Part shown: positions 35,597 to 44,263 of the stretch, piece after piece | Layout of the letters: every line of letters starts with the position of its first letter | Position numbering within the stretch: position 1 is the stretch's first letter | Source: Rickettsia typhi | GTDB lineage: Bacteria; Pseudomonadota; Alphaproteobacteria; Rickettsiales; UBA1997 | Assembly (NCBI GenBank): GCA_945862455.1 | Contig: CAMAXU010000009.1 | Coordinates: forward strand, 1-55,175 | Reading direction: 5' to 3' | DNA: 55,175 bases | Program-made: the position numbers and the translations under genes | Notes under the pieces: model-generated | Seen by the model: the letters and a program-made list of their open reading frames with translations, nothing else | Database searches by the model: none | Told to the model about the DNA's origin: nothing

Positions 35597-36475
35597 CTAT
35601 TCTTCGTTTATTTTTGATATTTCAACCAATTTTACCACACGATTATCGGCATCAATAATTTTGAAATTAAGGCCATATTTTTTAGCCTCTTCGTCAATTT
35701 CAGGAACGCGCTTAAACACTGACATTGCAAGACCGCCAACGGTTTCAAATTCATCCTCATCGCATTTTATTTTTTGATCAAGAATTTCTTCAACTTTTTC
35801 GATTTCAACGCGACCGCCGAAATGAAATTCCTTTTTGCTTATTTTTTTAATGCGAAAAAATGAACTATCCGACGGCAAATCATGCTCATCTTCAATATCG
35901 CCAACTATTTCTTCCATGACATTTTCAATTGTCACAATGCCATCAACGCCACCAAATTCATCGAGCACAATTGCAACGTGAATGCGCGCCATACGCATGC
36001 GCAACATCACGTCTACTAATTTCATTGATCCGGGAACGAATAAAATTTTGCGCAAAATTTTGGTAATCGCAAAATCCTGACTTTCATCACATAAGAATTT
36101 GGCCAAATCTTTACTGTGAATAAAACCAGTTATTTTATCAAAATTTTCTTTAAAAACTGGAATTCTGGTGTGGCCATCAGTCGTGATTAATTCTTTCACT
36201 TCTTCCAAACTTGCGCCTTGTTTGATTGCAATAATGTCGCTTCTTGGAGTCATTACCGCCGCAACTCTTTTATCACCAAAAGAGGCAATATTTTGAAACA
36301 TCTTTTTTTCTTCGGCGCTAATCAAGCCTTCTTTTTCATAGCCATCAAGCAAATGAGAAATAACCAAAAAAAATGATTTTTTAGTTTTTTTACAAAAGAG
36401 ATTCAGCAGAAAATTCAGCAGGCTTTTACAGCGTAATTGTAATTCTTTTTTTCTCTTTCTCGACGCACCTTCCAT
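35597..36475 (-). CDS. CorC/TlyC-type CBS-domain protein
   Basis: 292 residues: a basic N-terminal segment (SRKRKKELQLRCKSLLN), a CBS pair (VAAVMTPRSDIIAIKQGASL, then GHTRIPVFKENFDKITGFIH; then VAIVLDEFGGVDGIVTIENV) and a C-terminal CorC_HlyC domain. No DUF21 membrane part, so it is the soluble CorC (TlyC) type; family members bind Mg-ATP and modulate magnesium export. It follows ybeY, as in many Proteobacteria. It is paralogous to the membrane-bound protein at 7948-9222. Confidence 0.9.
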   Translation of the reverse strand: MEGASRKRKKELQLRCKSLLNFLLNLFCKKTKKSFFLVISHLLDGYEKEGLISAEEKKMFQNIASFGDKRVAAVMTPRSDIIAIKQGASLEEVKELITTDGHTRIPVFKENFDKITGFIHSKDLAKFLCDESQDFAITKILRKILFVPGSMKLVDVMLRMRMARIHVAIVLDEFGGVDGIVTIENVMEEIVGDIEDEHDLPSDSSFFRIKKISKKEFHFGGRVEIEKVEEILDQKIKCDEDEFETVGGLAMSVFKRVPEIDEEAKKYGLNFKIIDADNRVVKLVEISKINEE

Positions 36476-36478
36476 TGA

Positions 36479-36994
36479 TTAGAAATTTAGTTGATATGGA
36501 TTTTTGATTTTCAATTTCTTTAAAATTTTCACCTCAAGATCTTCCATAATTTTTGCCATTTTTTCTTCTTCATGGTCATAGCCAATCAGATGCAAAATAC
36601 TGTGCAAAATCAGGTGAATCAGATGATCGTGAAATTTCTTTTTTTGTGCAAGAGATTCTTTTTTTAGAGTTTCAAAAGCAATTATAATATCGCCAAGAAA
36701 CAAGTATTCATGATGTTCAACGAGTTCTTTAAGACCAATTTGGCGAATTAAATTTTCATCCAAAGCTGGAAAAGACAATACATTTGTCGCTTTATTTTTG
36801 CCGCGAAATTCCCAATTTATTTTCTTCATTTGTAGATCTGAAACCAAAGAAACCGATATTTCGAGAATGAAATTTTTTTTTAGAATTTTTTTTAGATCAG
36901 TAAGTGGAATTATTTTCTGAATGGTTTTTTCAACAAAATTTTCGACATTTTTTATTTCCGCCCATTTTTTGCTTTTGACAACAATATCAATCAT
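36479..36994 (-). CDS. ybeY: Endoribonuclease YbeY
   Basis: 171 residues. A metal-dependent RNase used in 16S rRNA 3'-end maturation and ribosome quality control. The zinc motif HSILHLIGYDHEEE fits the family HxxxHxxGxDH signature, and RGKNKATNVLSFP matches the conserved substrate-binding loop. It sits between hemH (ATGA overlap upstream) and a corC-type gene, the usual neighbour. Confidence 0.95.
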   Translation of the reverse strand: MIDIVVKSKKWAEIKNVENFVEKTIQKIIPLTDLKKILKKNFILEISVSLVSDLQMKKINWEFRGKNKATNVLSFPALDENLIRQIGLKELVEHHEYLFLGDIIIAFETLKKESLAQKKKFHDHLIHLILHSILHLIGYDHEEEKMAKIMEDLEVKILKKLKIKNPYQLNF

Positions 36995-38073
36995 ACAGCG
37001 CAGCTGTTTTGATTAGGACAAAACTTAAAACTTTTTGGACAAATTCTTGCCGTTTTTTGCCCCGAAAAAATCATTGCATCATTACCATCAACCGCTTTGC
37101 AAATTTGTACCAAGCTTTTGATAAAATGCCCCTCAACATTTAACGCCGGCACGCGCAAATAATCTTTTACCCCCAATTTTTGCGCCATGTTTTTATAATC
37201 GATGTCAAGCTCTACCAAAGTTTCAGAATGATCTGAAACAAATGCGACCGGAATAATTACTGGAATTTTTTTGTCCAACGCGACTTTTTTTATTTCTTGA
37301 TCCAAGCTTGGACCTGTCCATTCTAGTGGACCGACTTTTGATTGGTAGCAAACTTTAAAATCAATTTCATTTTCCGGTTTTTCAAATATCTCCGCCATAT
37401 TTTGTAAAATTTTTTTCGTAGTTTCTTCTACCTGAAAAACATAAGGATCTCCTTGATTTATGAGCTTTTGTGGCAAGCCATGAGCTGAAAATAAAAAGCG
37501 AAAATCGGATAAATTATTTTTATAAGTTGCGGCAATTGTTTGTTTTATAAGAATGCTGTGCGACCTTATAAATTCTACTTCAGAAGGATAACAACAAACA
37601 ATTTTTATCGTGGCTTTTTTTAAGTCAGACAATGATTTTTTCAAAAAATCCTGAATCGATGATTCAGAAGTAGTGCTAGAAAATTGTGGATAAAGCGGCA
37701 GTAAAATTACTTGACTTGGATCATATTCTTTTACTTTTTTAATCACTTCTTCGCTGAAAGGATGAAAATAACGCATCGCCACGAAAACCTTGAAATTTCC
37801 ACTAAATGAAAGTTCTTTTTCTAGAGCATGAGCTTGCGCTATTGTTGTTTCAAGCAAAGGAGATTTGCCGCCAATTTGTTGATAAATTTTTTGCGCTTTT
37901 TTTACTCTTCTTTTGGAAATAAATTTCGCTAAAAGAAAACGAAAAGGTTGCGGAAGACCGATAATCGCTTTGTCGTTAAAAAGATTAAATAAAAATGGCT
38001 CGACAGATTCTAGCTTGTCTGGACCGCCCAAATTAAATAAAATTACTGCGGTTTTTTTATCAAAAGATTTCAT
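36991..38073 (-). CDS. hemH: Ferrochelatase
   Basis: 360 residues. It inserts Fe2+ into protoporphyrin IX. Motifs: VILFNLGGPDKLESVEPFLF, the YHPF substrate segment, FLFSAHGLPQKLI with the catalytic His, and FVSDHSETLVELD. The C-terminus has several Cys residues (ARICPKSFKFCPNQNSCAV) that could bind a [2Fe-2S] cluster, as in some alphaproteobacterial and eukaryotic ferrochelatases. It overlaps znuB upstream and ybeY downstream by ATGA. Confidence 0.96.
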   Translation of the reverse strand: MKSFDKKTAVILFNLGGPDKLESVEPFLFNLFNDKAIIGLPQPFRFLLAKFISKRRVKKAQKIYQQIGGKSPLLETTIAQAHALEKELSFSGNFKVFVAMRYFHPFSEEVIKKVKEYDPSQVILLPLYPQFSSTTSESSIQDFLKKSLSDLKKATIKIVCCYPSEVEFIRSHSILIKQTIAATYKNNLSDFRFLFSAHGLPQKLINQGDPYVFQVEETTKKILQNMAEIFEKPENEIDFKVCYQSKVGPLEWTGPSLDQEIKKVALDKKIPVIIPVAFVSDHSETLVELDIDYKNMAQKLGVKDYLRVPALNVEGHFIKSLVQICKAVDGNDAMIFSGQKTARICPKSFKFCPNQNSCAV

Positions 38074-38861
38074 GAACGAATAAATTTCTTAATTAGTAGG
38101 CTGGAAATAAAAAGCAGTGAAAATATTGCAATAACTGTGGAACTAACTGTTAAATCGTAACTTCCTGCAATCTTGAAGGAAAAGGCTGAAATAGAGATTC
38201 CGATTATAACGCTAAGCAACATCATTTGCTTAGCAGAAATCGAAAAAATACGCGCAATTGCGGCCGGTAAAATTAGCAGCGCCGTCATTAAAAATACGCC
38301 GACAATTCGTACAGACAATGCAATTACAAGAGCTAGTAAAAATAAAAATGAAAGATTCCAAAATTCGGTTTTTATTCCTTCTATTTTTGCTAAATCTTGG
38401 TTGGTATTAATCAGCAAAATCTTTTTGAAAGCAAAAATTGTGTAAATTATTGTTATTATTGTAATTGCAATTAAGGCTTTTATTTCGCTATTTCCAACAG
38501 TTAAAACATCGCCAAAAATATAAGAAGTAAAGTAGAAATTTTTAATCCAAATGTCGTTGGCGATAACGGCGAGCGCGACGCAGAAATAGGACATTATCAC
38601 AATTATAGTGTCTTTTGAGAAATAACGGTTTTGTGAAATTAATCCGACAAAAAGTGAAAAAATCAGCGCAAAAATAATTAAAGCTGAAAGTTGATTAGTT
38701 TCAAAAATTACACCCAAAACTAAGCCAAGAAGAATCGAGTGCGACAATGAATCACCAAAATAAGATAGTTTTTTCCACAAAACAAAAACCCCGAGCAAAG
38801 AACAGGAAATTGCAATTAAAATTATGGCAGAAAAAGGCTTGATGAGAAAAGCTTCCAACAC
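38070..38861 (-). CDS. znuB: Zinc/manganese ABC transporter permease
   Basis: 263 residues with about eight hydrophobic helices, ABC-3 family (ZnuB). Signatures: LLGVFVLWKKLSYFGDSLSH near the start, then SILLGLVLG, and the ALLILPAAIARIF loop. It would import zinc with a ZnuA binding protein and ZnuC ATPase, neither of which is in the window. First gene of a five-gene minus-strand run; its TGA stop overlaps the hemH ATG. Confidence 0.92.
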   Translation of the reverse strand: MLEAFLIKPFSAIILIAISCSLLGVFVLWKKLSYFGDSLSHSILLGLVLGVIFETNQLSALIIFALIFSLFVGLISQNRYFSKDTIIVIMSYFCVALAVIANDIWIKNFYFTSYIFGDVLTVGNSEIKALIAITIITIIYTIFAFKKILLINTNQDLAKIEGIKTEFWNLSFLFLLALVIALSVRIVGVFLMTALLILPAAIARIFSISAKQMMLLSVIIGISISAFSFKIAGSYDLTVSSTVIAIFSLLFISSLLIKKFIRS

Positions 38862-38909
38862 TTAATAACTAAAAAATTGTTAATATTTTAAAATAACCTG
38901 AACGAGAAA

Positions 38910-39290
38910 ATGTCTGAACAAGTTAAAAAATCGCTACTTCATTTAATGAAAAAGCAAATCAGTGAAAAATCTAGCAAAATAAATGCAGAACATAAATTAG
39001 CCGGGTTAAATCATAAATCACTTGATGAGCCAAAAGAGACAAAAGATGAAGAGGAAACAACTGAAGAAGAAGAGTTGAAAGAAGCAAAAAAAGAATCGAT
39101 GAATAAAGCCGCAGAAATTAACCAAACTGAAATGATGAAAAAATTAGCTTTGGAAACTTTTGTCAAATATACAATACTAGTTGCCATTTGCGTTATTTTC
39201 GCCATCGGTTTAATTCAGTTTGGACCTGCCATTGCTGAGCTTTTCAATGGCATTGTTTTTAAAATTTTGATGGCAGCATTACATAACTAA
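38910..39290 (+). CDS. C-terminally anchored membrane protein, unknown function
   Basis: 126 residues. Residues 1-80 are very charged and probably helical (DEPKETKDEEETTEEEELKE), then AEINQTEMMKKLALETFVKY leads to one hydrophobic helix (TILVAICVIFAIGLIQFG) and a short amphipathic end. This looks like a tail-anchored protein with a cytoplasmic coiled coil. No family recognised. It lies 48 bases from divergent znuB; pdhA follows with its own promoter. Confidence 0.7.
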   Translation: MSEQVKKSLLHLMKKQISEKSSKINAEHKLAGLNHKSLDEPKETKDEEETTEEEELKEAKKESMNKAAEINQTEMMKKLALETFVKYTILVAICVIFAIGLIQFGPAIAELFNGIVFKILMAALHN

Positions 39291-39302
39291 AGACTAGCTC
39301 GT

Positions 39303-39330
39303 TTGACTTTTAATTTTACCAAACTATCTA
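39303..39330 (+). promoter_or_regulatory. pdhA operon promoter
   Basis: TTGACT (39303-39308), 16-nt spacer, TATCTA (39325-39330), then GCCCG. Good match to sigma-70 consensus with the same 16-nt spacing as other candidates here. It is followed by about 54 bases of leader before the pdhA ATG. Confidence 0.65.
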
Positions 39331-39384
39331 GCCCGTTTCGTTTCATCTTTAGTCACTTCATGACTTAATTTTCCCCTTTTAATA

Positions 39385-40395
39385 ATGGTAAAAAAATCTG
39401 AACCAAAGCTATTTCATAATTTAAAGAAAGACGCTGAGGAATTTTCTAAAAAAGAACTTCTGAGCTTCTATCGCGAAATGCTTTTAATCCGTCGCTTTGA
39501 AGAAAAAGCCGGACAACTTTACGGCATGGGCCTAATCGCAGGTTTTTGTCACCTTTATATTGGACAAGAAGCAATTGCAACGGGCATGCGTCACACAATG
39601 ATTGAAGGCGACAAAGTTATCACAACTTATCGCGATCATGGTCACATGATTTCAGTTGGCTCTGACCCAAAAAAAATCATGGCTGAATTATTGGGTCGGG
39701 CTGATGGCTCGTCAAAAGGCAAAGGTGGTTCGATGCATCTTTTCGATTTAGAAAATCATTTTTACGGCGGACATGGAATTGTCGGCGCTTCAGTTCCAAT
39801 CGGAGCTGGCCTTGCTTTTGCTGATAAATATCGCGGCACAAATAACGTAACTTATTGCTATTTCGGCGACGGCGCTGCGCATCAAGGTCAAGTTTACGAA
39901 AGTTTTAACATGGCAAAATTATGGAATTTGCCAGTTCTTTTCATCATTGAAAATAACCATTACGCAATGGGAACTTCGCTGCAACGCTCTTCATCAGTTG
40001 ATGAACTTCACAAACGCGGCATTGGTTTCAACATTCCGGGCGTAAAAATTAACGGAATGGATGTTTTTGATGTAATTCGCGATGCCCAAAAATGCGTAGA
40101 TTATGTTCGCTCTGGCAAAGGCCCAATGATTTTGGAAATGGATACTTACCGTTATCGCGGCCACTCAATGTCTGATCCTGCGACTTATCGCACTAAAGAA
40201 GAATTAAGCGATAAAAAAGAAAAAGATCCGATCGATTCTTTGCGCACTCATATTTTAGGCGAAAAAATCGCGTCAGAAAGTGACATCAAAAAAATCGACG
40301 ATGAAGTTAAAAATGAAGTTAATGAAATCGTAGAATTTGCTAAAAACAGTCCAGAACCGGACGAATCTGAACTTTTAACCGAAATTTATAAATAA
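39385..40395 (+). CDS. pdhA: Pyruvate dehydrogenase E1 component, alpha subunit
   Basis: 336 residues. The E1 heterotetramer decarboxylates pyruvate with thiamine diphosphate. Motifs: [35 protein letters not shown], the ThDP-binding [20 protein letters not shown] with [11 protein letters not shown], and the phosphorylation-loop-like [19 protein letters not shown]. Followed by pdhB after one base. E2 and E3 genes are not in the window. Confidence 0.97.
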   Translation: MVKKSEPKLFHNLKKDAEEFSKKELLSFYREMLLIRRFEEKAGQLYGMGLIAGFCHLYIGQEAIATGMRHTMIEGDKVITTYRDHGHMISVGSDPKKIMAELLGRADGSSKGKGGSMHLFDLENHFYGGHGIVGASVPIGAGLAFADKYRGTNNVTYCYFGDGAAHQGQVYESFNMAKLWNLPVLFIIENNHYAMGTSLQRSSSVDELHKRGIGFNIPGVKINGMDVFDVIRDAQKCVDYVRSGKGPMILEMDTYRYRGHSMSDPATYRTKEELSDKKEKDPIDSLRTHILGEKIASESDIKKIDDEVKNEVNEIVEFAKNSPEPDESELLTEIYK

Positions 40396-40396
40396 C

Positions 40397-41383
40397 ATGT
40401 TGAGAAAATTAACTGTTCGAGAAGCGCTAAGAGAAGCGATGGCCGAAGAAATGAGAACAACTCCAGAAGTTTATGTTATGGGTGAAGAGGTTGCTGAATA
40501 TAACGGCGCTTACAAAATCACTCAAGGTTTGCTTGCTGAATTTGGACCAAAAAGAGTAATCGATACTCCAATCACCGAACAAGGTTTTGCTGGTCTGGCA
40601 ATTGGTTCAGCTTTTGCTGGCTTGAAACCCGTTGTTGAATTTATGACTTTCAATTTTGCCATGCAGGCAATTGATCAAATTTTAAATTCTGCTGCCAAAA
40701 CTTGCTATATGTCAGGCGGACAAGTTAGTTCTCCAATCGTATTTCGTGGACCAAATGGCGCGGCTTCACGCGTTGGCGCACAACATTCTCAATGCTACGC
40801 TGCTTGGTATGGCGCGATTCCGGGTTTGAAAGTTGTTGCTCCTTACAGCGCCGCTGATTGCAAAGGTTTATTGAAAGCGGCGATTCGCGATCCCAACCCG
40901 GTAGTTTTCTTGGAAAATGAAATCACTTATGGTCTCTCTTTTGAAGAAGAATATGACGAAGATCACATTGTTGAAATCGGCAAAGCCAAAGTTCTTCGCG
41001 AAGGAAAAGATGTTACAATTATCGCCTTTTCTTTAGTTGTTAAATATGCCCTTGAAGCCGCAGAAGAATTAGCCAAAGAAGGTATTGAAGCAGAAGTTAT
41101 AGATCTTCGCTCAATTCGTCCAATTGATCGCGAAACTATCGTTGAATCGGTTAAAAAAACCAATCGCTGCGTTACAGTTGAAGAAGGATTTCCATTCGCT
41201 TCAATCGGCAGTGAAATTGCTTCAATTTTAATGGAAGAAGCTTTTGATTATCTTGATGCTCCGGTTAAAAAATTGGCATCAGTTGATGCTCCTCTTCCTT
41301 ACGCCGCTAACCTCGAAAAATTAGCACTTCCAAAAACCAATGACATTATCGCGGCCGTTAAAGAAACCTGTTTTAGAAGCTAA
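40397..41383 (+). CDS. pdhB: Pyruvate dehydrogenase E1 component, beta subunit
   Basis: 328 residues. It forms the active site with PdhA. Motifs: [74 protein letters not shown] and [16 protein letters not shown]. Alphaproteobacteria often fuse a lipoyl domain to the beta subunit; here it starts directly with the E1 beta core, as in Rickettsia. Its stop overlaps the ftsB-like start (TAATG). Confidence 0.97.
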   Translation: MLRKLTVREALREAMAEEMRTTPEVYVMGEEVAEYNGAYKITQGLLAEFGPKRVIDTPITEQGFAGLAIGSAFAGLKPVVEFMTFNFAMQAIDQILNSAAKTCYMSGGQVSSPIVFRGPNGAASRVGAQHSQCYAAWYGAIPGLKVVAPYSAADCKGLLKAAIRDPNPVVFLENEITYGLSFEEEYDEDHIVEIGKAKVLREGKDVTIIAFSLVVKYALEAAEELAKEGIEAEVIDLRSIRPIDRETIVESVKKTNRCVTVEEGFPFASIGSEIASILMEEAFDYLDAPVKKLASVDAPLPYAANLEKLALPKTNDIIAAVKETCFRS

Positions 41384-41748
41384 TGAAAGAGAATTTTCTC
41401 TATCACTTTGTCAGGAAATACCGCATTAAAAAACCGCTTTTCATTGGCTATTGCGTTGCTTTGTCGATTATTTTTTATTTCGGCTTTTTCATTTTTTTCG
41501 GCGACAAAGGTTTGGTTCAACTTTTCGTTTTAAAAAAACAAATCGCCAATAAAGAAACTGCAAAGCAAGAAATTTTTGCCCGTATGCAAGCCAAGAAAAA
41601 CATGGTTGATGGCATGAATTTAGAATCTTTAGATCTCGATCTTCTTGATGAGCAAGCTAGAAAAGTTTTAGGTTATGCTGGAAAAAATGAAGTAGTAATT
41701 TATCGCGAAAAAAACCTAGAAAAAACTGATCTTCAAATCAAAAATTAA
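41383..41748 (+). CDS. ftsB: Septum formation initiator FtsB/DivIC-like
   Basis: 121 residues: short cytoplasmic N-terminus, one membrane helix (FIGYCVALSIIFYFGFFIFF), then a predicted coiled coil (VLKKQIANKETAKQEIFARM) and the LDEQARKVLGYAGKNEVVIY segment typical of FtsB/DivIC. FtsB acts with FtsL and FtsQ in the divisome. Gene order pdhAB-ftsB differs from the more usual eno-ftsB-pdhA of other Alphaproteobacteria; here eno is about 14 kb away. Confidence 0.88.
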   Translation: MKENFLYHFVRKYRIKKPLFIGYCVALSIIFYFGFFIFFGDKGLVQLFVLKKQIANKETAKQEIFARMQAKKNMVDGMNLESLDLDLLDEQARKVLGYAGKNEVVIYREKNLEKTDLQIKN

Positions 41749-41755
41749 AAATAAA

Positions 41756-42382
41756 ATGGAACAAATTTCGATGCGAAATGAGTTAATCCGCAAAGCTCTG
41801 CACTTCTTGCTAATATTGATTCCAATCGGCTATTGTGTTTTAGGAAAATGGTCCAGCGTGATGATTTTTGCGATATTAACATCAATAATTGCCATTCCCG
41901 ATTATTTACGTCGCACCAATCCCAAAGTTAAAACTATTTTTGCTAAAATTTTCGGCATAATTTTACGTCCTCACGAACTTACTGGCGATAAATTCTGCGG
42001 AGCAACTTGGGTTGGAATTGCAGCTTGTTTAACTTTTTTGCTTTTCAAAAAAGAAATTGCGGTTACCGGTTTTGCTATTTTAGTAATTTCCGATGCTCTA
42101 GCGGCAATTGTTGGACGCAATTATCCAAGCCAACCATTTTATGAAAAATCAGTTTCGGGTTCTGCGGCATTCGCTGTTAGTGGATTGATAATTCTAATTG
42201 CTTGCGGCATGATTTTTCATGTTCGGCCGTGGTTTTATATTTTCGGACTTTTTGCATTATTCTGCGTGACTATGTTTGAATCGCGCCCAAGCTTTTTGCA
42301 AATTGATGATAATTTTACAATTCCCATTGGATTTGGAGTTATCATGACATTTTTTGATATTATTTGGAATTACACATACTAG
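41756..42382 (+). CDS. Diacylglycerol/polyprenol kinase-like (SEC59/CdsA-type) membrane protein
   Basis: 208 residues, about six hydrophobic helices. Motifs RKALHFLLILIPIGYCV, then PHELTGDKFCGATWVGIAAC and LVISDALAAIVGRNYPSQPF match the PF01148-related lineage of dolichol/phytol/diacylglycerol kinases (CTP- or ATP-dependent) rather than true CdsA. The substrate is probably a lipid alcohol. It closes the pdhA-pdhB-ftsB run, 7 bases behind ftsB, and a strong terminator follows. Confidence 0.75.
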   Translation: MEQISMRNELIRKALHFLLILIPIGYCVLGKWSSVMIFAILTSIIAIPDYLRRTNPKVKTIFAKIFGIILRPHELTGDKFCGATWVGIAACLTFLLFKKEIAVTGFAILVISDALAAIVGRNYPSQPFYEKSVSGSAAFAVSGLIILIACGMIFHVRPWFYIFGLFALFCVTMFESRPSFLQIDDNFTIPIGFGVIMTFFDIIWNYTY

Positions 42383-42415
42383 TAATTTTGTTGCACAAAT
42401 TTAGTTTCAAGTTGA

Positions 42416-42458
42416 GTTAATCAATCAAAAACGGTTTTGATTGATTAACAATTTTTTT
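42416..42458 (+). terminator. Strong intrinsic terminator upstream of dnaG
   Basis: Perfect 15-bp stem GTTAATCAATCAAAA (42416-42430) / TTTTGATTGATTAAC (42435-42449), ACGG tetraloop, then AATTTTTTT. It ends the pdhA operon only 17 bases before the dnaG ATG, so dnaG either needs a promoter inside this hairpin region or depends on read-through. Confidence 0.85.
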
Positions 42459-42474
42459 AGTTTTCGTTTTATTG

Positions 42475-44247
42475 ATGCTTTTCCCCAAAGAATTTCCAGA
42501 AAAATTGCGTTCCAACATTTTGACTTCGGAAGTTGTTGGCAAAAAAGTAAAGTTGAAAGCCCGTGGCCACGAATTTCAAGGTCTTTGTCCTTTTCATAAT
42601 GAAAAATCTCCGTCTTTTACTGTTAACGATTTAAAAGGTTTTTATCACTGCTTTGGTTGCGCCGCCCATGGCGATATCATTAGTTTTGTGATGAATAATG
42701 AAGGATTAGATTACAAAGATGCCGTCGTAAAATTAGCCGATGATTTTGGCATTGCAGTTCCGCGAGTTCAAATTGATGAGGTAAAAGAAAATCAACTGGA
42801 GCGCGATTTTTTAATTTTAGAAAAAGCCTGCCAATTTTTTGAAAAAACTCTTTACGAAGAAAGTGGTTTTGAAGCGCGAAATTATTTAAAAAAACGTAGT
42901 TTAAATTCGACTATCGCTAAAAAATTTCGTCTCGGCTTTGCGCCCAATTCTTACGAGGCTTTAAGCCATTATTTAAAATCCGAAAATTTCACTGATTTAG
43001 AAATTTCGCGCACCGGAATTATCGGTCAAAATGAGCGTAAAAAATTCTACGATAAATTTAGAAATCGCGTGATGTTTCCAATCACCGACAAAAAAAATCG
43101 CGTCATCGCTTTTGGCGGTAGAACGATTGGTGATGATATGCCTAAATATTTAAACTCTTCTGAAACCGACGCATTTAAAAAAAACCAAACTCTTTATAAT
43201 ATTTTTTATGCCCGCAAAGCTATATTTACCAAGGGTTTTGCGGTTGTGGTTGAAGGTTATATGGACGCGATCGCCCTTTTTGCAAACGGCGTTGAAAATG
43301 TAGTAGCCGGACTTGGAACCGCGCTTGGAGTTGAACATTTAAAAGAGCTTTTTTATACCACTGATAAAATAGTGATCTGTCTTGATGGCGATGCCGCTGG
43401 AATCCGCGCTGCTAAACGCGTTTCAGAAATTGTGTTGCCATTAATTAATGCCAAAAAAAATATCGCTTTTGCAATTTTGCCCAACCAAATGGATCCCGAT
43501 GATTTTATTAAAGAATTTGGTGCGCGTGAAATTGAAAAAGTTTTTAACAATGCAACTCCTCTTTCAGAAAGTCTGTTTGAGTTTGCTTTGATCGATTTGG
43601 GAATTGAAAAAAACCAGAAAATTTCTGCCGAAAATAAAGCTAAAATTGAAGCTAATTTAGCCACAAAAATTGAGGCAATTTTAGATTCTTCGACCAAAAA
43701 ATATTTTTCATTTTATTTTAAAGATTTGCTCTTTTCGCTTGGTCGCAATCAAAAAAACCAAGCTAAAAATTTTAGCAATTTTGCCAGCAAAATTTATATA
43801 AAACCGACAAGTAATTTAGCCGATTCTTTAGCTAAAAATATTATCGCTTTTATTGTGAAATTCCCTGAATTAGCAAGGTTTCGTGATGAAGATTTTGATG
43901 TTCGTGAATTGCATTTTATCAACGATAATCTAACTCATTTAAAAGAGTTGTTAATTGATAAAATTGATGAAGGTGAAATAAATTTGCTTTCCGCCCTTGA
44001 AAATCCTGAATTTCATAATGATATAGCAGATATCAAAAATATCCTTGCAAGGCTTGCCACAAGTGATTTAGACTCTGCTTTAATTAAATTTCGCGTTCTA
44101 CTTCTGAGAGATTTGTTACTTCAGGTAGATCTGCAATATAAAGATTCTCTAAGCAGAATCGACGAGATTGAAGCTCATCAAACCATTTTTGATTACAGAA
44201 CTTCTTTAGAACATAAAATTTTATCTTTGGAAAAAGAAATAACTTAA
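42475..44247 (+). CDS. dnaG: DNA primase
   Basis: 590 residues from ATG 42475 (an in-frame TTG lies one codon earlier). It makes RNA primers for replication. N-terminal CHC2 zinc finger (CPFHNEKSPSFTVNDLKGFY then HCFGCAAHGD), then the Toprim core with VVEGYMDAIALFANGVENVV and metal-binding DGDAAGIRAAK, and a C-terminal helicase-binding region. It is followed by rpoD after 16 bases, the classical macromolecular-synthesis order dnaG-rpoD. Confidence 0.97.
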   Translation: MLFPKEFPEKLRSNILTSEVVGKKVKLKARGHEFQGLCPFHNEKSPSFTVNDLKGFYHCFGCAAHGDIISFVMNNEGLDYKDAVVKLADDFGIAVPRVQIDEVKENQLERDFLILEKACQFFEKTLYEESGFEARNYLKKRSLNSTIAKKFRLGFAPNSYEALSHYLKSENFTDLEISRTGIIGQNERKKFYDKFRNRVMFPITDKKNRVIAFGGRTIGDDMPKYLNSSETDAFKKNQTLYNIFYARKAIFTKGFAVVVEGYMDAIALFANGVENVVAGLGTALGVEHLKELFYTTDKIVICLDGDAAGIRAAKRVSEIVLPLINAKKNIAFAILPNQMDPDDFIKEFGAREIEKVFNNATPLSESLFEFALIDLGIEKNQKISAENKAKIEANLATKIEAILDSSTKKYFSFYFKDLLFSLGRNQKNQAKNFSNFASKIYIKPTSNLADSLAKNIIAFIVKFPELARFRDEDFDVRELHFINDNLTHLKELLIDKIDEGEINLLSALENPEFHNDIADIKNILARLATSDLDSALIKFRVLLLRDLLLQVDLQYKDSLSRIDEIEAHQTIFDYRTSLEHKILSLEKEIT

Positions 44248-44263
44248 CAAAACTTGAGGCACT

